Below, one piece after another: positions 6,121 to 8,219 of a DNA stretch of 8,219 bases. Origin of the DNA: Rhizorhabdus sp. (GTDB lineage: Bacteria; Pseudomonadota; Alphaproteobacteria; Sphingomonadales; Sphingomonadaceae); NCBI GenBank assembly GCA_004297635.1, contig SCUQ01000076.1, forward strand, positions 1 to 8,219, read 5' to 3'. The position numbers were made by a program, and so were the translations under genes. Below the pieces are notes generated by a model that ran no database searches, was not told where the DNA came from, and saw nothing but the letters and a program-made list of their open reading frames with translations. Each line of letters begins with the position of its first letter. Position 1 is the first letter of the stretch.

Positions 6121-7650
6121 TCAGTTCGGGATCGCCGTGCACGATCCGCTGGTGCTGCCGAAAGACGCGGTCGAGGAGTTGCAGGCCCAGCCCGCATACC
6201 AGGTGTCGCTCGAGTCGCGGACCGCGCCGATATAGCTGGTCGTGACCATGAAGCTGCCCAGGGTCGCGGCATTGAACGCGGTCCGCGCGGCTTCGTTGGC
6301 ACCGTTGACGAAGGTACCGGTCAGCGACGACGTGAAGGCCGGGTTGTTGTTGCTGCCGGCGGTGAAGATCGTCTGGACCGCTGCTTCGTTGCCATCGGCG
6401 CGGTAAGGCGCGGTGGCGCAGGCGAGCACGACCGAGTTGAACACCGGCGGGCCGACATCGTCGAGCGCGCTGTTGGCGGCGCGCGTCGTGGTGCCGCCGG
6501 TTTCGTCGATGTCGAGGCACGAGCCGGTGCCGGTGACGACGCCGTTGACCATCGTATAATCGGTGCCGCCGCGCAGCAGCATCACGTTGCCGCCCTGGAC
6601 GGTCGAGCGCTGGACGAAGGTGAAGTTGGCAAGGCGGGTGTTCTGGCGGGGCAGCGCATCCTCGTTACCGTTCGAGTCGGCCTCGATCATCGAGTCGCCA
6701 TTGTTCGCGTCGCGCTGGACGGCGATGACGAACTGGATGAAGCCCTTATAGCCCAGATCGGTATCGAGCGCGTCATCGTCGGCGCCGGTGATGACCAGAT
6801 ACTTCAGATTGGCGCGGCCACCGAAGATCTCGATGCCGTCATCCGAACTGTTGTGGATCTGGATGTGATCGAGGGTCGTGCCGCTGCCGACGCCGCCGAG
6901 GGTGAGGCCCTGCAGCTCGTTGCCCGGCGCGATCGCGAAGCCCGAATAGCGGATCTGGACATATTGCAGCGTGCCGCTGTTGTCGGCCGCCTGATCACCG
7001 CCATACAGCGAGCTGGTCGTGCCTTCGATGACCTGCTGGCAGGTGGCGGAACCACCGGCGACCGAGGTGTTGCAATCCGAGATCGGCGCACGGCCGAGCA
7101 TGATGATGCCGCCCCACAGGCCCTGGCTGCTGTCGGTGGTGGTGCCCAGCACATTGTCGCGTGCGGTGAAGACGATCGGCGAGGCTGCCGTGCCGATGGC
7201 GTTCAGACGCGAACCGCGATTCACGACCAGATAGTCGTTGCCCGAGGAGGCGAAGACAGTGACGCCCGGCTGAACGGTGAGCGTGACGCGCTGGCCGCCC
7301 GCGGCGGCACCGTCACCGCCGATGTCGGTGCCGACATTGACCGGCCCGGAGAGCGAGTAGATCACGCCCGGCAGCTTCTGCAGCGTGTAATCGGCGGTCA
7401 GCCGGCCCGACAGTTCGCAATTGCGGAAGGCGGTGGTGACAGTGCCACGGTCGATCGTGCCGGTCGGGCACGACGCGGCGGCCTGACCCGGGGTGGGGGT
7501 CGGCGTGGGCGTCGGCGTGGGCGTCGGGGTCGGCGTGGGGGTGGGCGTGACGATCACGCCTTCACCGGGCGAGGCGACGTCGTCGGCGCCGCCGCAGGCG
7601 GTGAGGGCCAGGGCGCACCCCAGCATCAACATGGATCGAAAGTTCTTCAT
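6121..7650 (-). CDS. Beta-helix outer-membrane lipoprotein paired with TonB receptor
   Basis: A 509-residue secreted lipoprotein. The signal peptide ends in a lipobox LTAC (16-19), so Cys19 would be lipidated. The residues after it are Gly-Gly, not Asp, which favours sorting to the outer membrane. A low-complexity linker of ten Thr-Pro repeats (35-54) lifts the globular part off the membrane. The remainder (about 60-505) has the short-strand, Gly/Asn/Asp-rich repeat look of a right-handed parallel beta-helix: GLWGGIIMLGRAPI, LDHIQIHNSSDDGIEIFGG, LKYLVITGADDDALDTDLG and MIEADSNGNED. The Asp clusters may bind metal or ligand. Eight cysteines besides the lipid Cys could form disulfides. The start has AAAGGGG (7662-7656) five bases upstream. 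The likely role is surface capture or processing of a ligand passed to the adjacent TonB receptor, analogous to SusD-SusC partnership but with an unrelated fold. That role is inferred from context; no catalytic motif is recognised. Confidence 0.85.
   Translation of the reverse strand: MKNFRSMLMLGCALALTACGGADDVASPGEGVIVTPTPTPTPTPTPTPTPTPTPGQAAASCPTGTIDRGTVTTAFRNCELSGRLTADYTLQKLPGVIYSLSGPVNVGTDIGGDGAAAGGQRVTLTVQPGVTVFASSGNDYLVVNRGSRLNAIGTAASPIVFTARDNVLGTTTDSSQGLWGGIIMLGRAPISDCNTSVAGGSATCQQVIEGTTSSLYGGDQAADNSGTLQYVQIRYSGFAIAPGNELQGLTLGGVGSGTTLDHIQIHNSSDDGIEIFGGRANLKYLVITGADDDALDTDLGYKGFIQFVIAVQRDANNGDSMIEADSNGNEDALPRQNTRLANFTFVQRSTVQGGNVMLLRGGTDYTMVNGVVTGTGSCLDIDETGGTTTRAANSALDDVGPPVFNSVVLACATAPYRADGNEAAVQTIFTAGSNNNPAFTSSLTGTFVNGANEAARTAFNAATLGSFMVTTSYIGAVRDSSDTWYAGWACNSSTASFGSTSGSCTAIPN
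7489..7548 (-). repeat. Degenerate hexanucleotide tandem repeat encoding (Thr-Pro)10
   Basis: Sixty bases encode ten consecutive Thr-Pro pairs in the lipoprotein linker. The units alternate ACG/ACC with CCG/CCC, so the DNA repeat is imperfect. The unit is six bases, so gain or loss of units would keep the frame and change only linker length. Confidence 0.9.
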
Positions 7651-7682
7651 GGTTGCCCCTTTGCTGGACCTAAAGGCCGCGC

Positions 7683-7710
7683 CGACTCCGGCCGAACCCG
7701 TCGGGAGTCG
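7683..7710 (-). promoter_or_regulatory. Stem-loop in the lipoprotein 5' untranslated region
   Basis: A perfect 7-bp inverted repeat, CGACTCC (7683-7689) with GGAGTCG (7704-7710), surrounds a 14-base loop. It lies between the Pho-box-like site and the lipoprotein Shine-Dalgarno, next to a 10-base palindrome CCTCTAGAGG (7711-7720). There is no T-run, so a terminator for the upstream gene is unlikely. An mRNA-stability or regulatory role is possible. Confidence 0.35.
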
Positions 7711-7748
7711 CCTCTAGAGGGGCTGGATGGCGGCTCGATTACGTATGC

Positions 7749-7766
7749 ATGACACTTTCGAGACAG
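7749..7766 (-). promoter_or_regulatory. Pho-box-like PhoB binding site
   Basis: The minus strand reads CTGTCTC-GAAA-GTGTCAT. Against the PhoB consensus CTGTCAT-AWAW-CTGTCAY this matches 14 of 18 positions and keeps the 11-bp period between the two TGTC cores. It lies 10 bases after the dioxygenase stop codon and about 100 bases before the lipoprotein ATG, where a promoter for the lipoprotein-receptor pair is expected. CGTAAT (7743-7738) could be a -10 element but sits closer than in classical E. coli Pho promoters. PhoB activation under phosphate limitation is inferred. Confidence 0.55.
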
Positions 7767-7776
7767 TCGGAAGCCG

Positions 7777-8219
7777 TCAGCCCAGAGCGGGCCAGGGCCG
7801 TTCGCGATACCATTTGGTGATCACATGCTTGGCGCCCTGCCGGACCTTCATCCCGCAATGCAGCGTCCACGGGTTGGGGCGGCCATCGCGATCGATATTC
7901 GCCCATATGACGAGCTTGCCGGCCTCCGGCTGGACGATCTTGTCGAGCTTGCGGAAGCGGGTGGCGCCGCCGGCGCGGGGCTGGTCGAGGTAGATCATCG
8001 CGGTCCAGCTGCGCTGGCCGGTCTCGCCGCAATGGGTGAGGTAGTCGAGACCGCCGGGCTCGAAATAATCGGTGTGGTCGCGAAACTCGTCCCCGACATC
8101 ATATTTCTGGCCCTGAATCGGCTCGCCCAGCGCGGGATCGATTCCCAGCATCGCCGCGAGTCGCGAATCGAGGTCGATCGCGAGCGCGCTGGCGGGATCG
8201 AGGTCGCAGGTCTTGCTGG
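7777..8219 (-). CDS. Prolyl-4-hydroxylase-like 2OG-Fe(II) oxygenase (5' partial)
   Basis: The C-terminal 146 residues of a 2-oxoglutarate- and Fe(II)-dependent dioxygenase are present and the N-terminus lies beyond the right edge. The frame is open to the window end and reads SKTCDLDP, a typical upstream segment of bacterial prolyl-4-hydroxylase-like proteins, so the Met at 8151 is internal. Counting from that Met, the iron ligands are His26 and Asp28 (DHTDYF) and distal His98 (TLHCG), with Lys108 placed to bind 2-oxoglutarate. QGQKYDVGDEF, AGGATRF and the C-terminal KWYRERPW are family hallmarks. The iron triad is complete, so activity is expected. The reaction would be hydroxylation of a protein or small-molecule substrate, unknown here. 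It is co-directional with the lipoprotein and receptor, but a 126-base gap with a Pho-box-like site separates it from them, so it may or may not share their transcript. Confidence 0.9.
   Translation of the reverse strand, partial: SKTCDLDPASALAIDLDSRLAAMLGIDPALGEPIQGQKYDVGDEFRDHTDYFEPGGLDYLTHCGETGQRSWTAMIYLDQPRAGGATRFRKLDKIVQPEAGKLVIWANIDRDGRPNPWTLHCGMKVRQGAKHVITKWYRERPWPALG

Noticed and set aside
7700..7723. Minus-strand GGGTTCGGCC near the leader stem, reminiscent of a tRNA T-arm.
   Set aside because: No acceptor, anticodon or D-arm can be built around it. The pairing is explained by a simple stem-loop.
3670..7752. A 1360-codon open frame on the plus strand, antisense to both the receptor and lipoprotein genes and open through the spacer.
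   Set aside because: Its codons are exactly complementary to the sense codons of both genes, which share the same phase. It stays open simply because the sense genes avoid TTA, CTA and TCA codons, as GC-rich genomes do. The product is Arg/Asp/Glu-rich with no recognisable domain, while the sense frames encode clear families.

Overview
The window is GC-rich, strongly strand-organised DNA. The protein families and their combination (a TonB-dependent receptor with an EIVVTG-type TonB box, a beta-helix lipoprotein, a prolyl-4-hydroxylase-like dioxygenase and ATP-grasp/nucleotidyltransferase genes) suggest an alphaproteobacterium, most likely of the Sphingomonadales. That assignment is inferred from protein style and base composition, not from a marker gene.

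Left part (1-2580, + strand): three genes read rightward. The first is the 3' part of an ATP-grasp protein resembling the sugar-transfer-associated ATP-grasp family. The second is a complete D-Ala-D-Ala-ligase-like ATP-grasp enzyme. The third is a MobA/IspD-like nucleotidyltransferase that overlaps the second by 14 bases and probably starts at a GTG. Together they look like part of a biosynthetic operon that activates a carboxylate and a nucleotide-linked substrate, perhaps for an envelope or exopolysaccharide product. The substrate cannot be read from the sequence. A hairpin at 2601-2627 separates this operon from the convergent gene that follows.

Middle (2637-3336, - strand): a single MaoC-type hotdog dehydratase with a strong Shine-Dalgarno and its own 5' region. 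It is insulated from the genes upstream by a convincing intrinsic terminator at 3280-3315.

Right part (3337-8219, - strand, reading leftward): a 2-oxoglutarate/Fe(II) prolyl-4-hydroxylase-like gene cut by the right edge, then a beta-helix lipoprotein with a (Thr-Pro)10 linker, then a large TonB-dependent receptor. The lipoprotein and receptor look like a surface-exposed capture/uptake pair. Just after the dioxygenase stop codon, upstream of the lipoprotein, is an 11-bp-spaced direct repeat matching the PhoB (Pho box) consensus at 14 of 18 positions, so the pair may be induced by phosphate starvation. Between lipoprotein and receptor are two strong, overlapping and mutually exclusive hairpins. 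The second pairs part of the receptor's Shine-Dalgarno, so the layout resembles an RNA switch or coupling device that sets receptor translation.

The most promising candidates for something undescribed are the Pho-box-controlled lipoprotein/receptor pair with its inter-cistronic RNA structure, and the two-ATP-grasp plus nucleotidyltransferase cluster.
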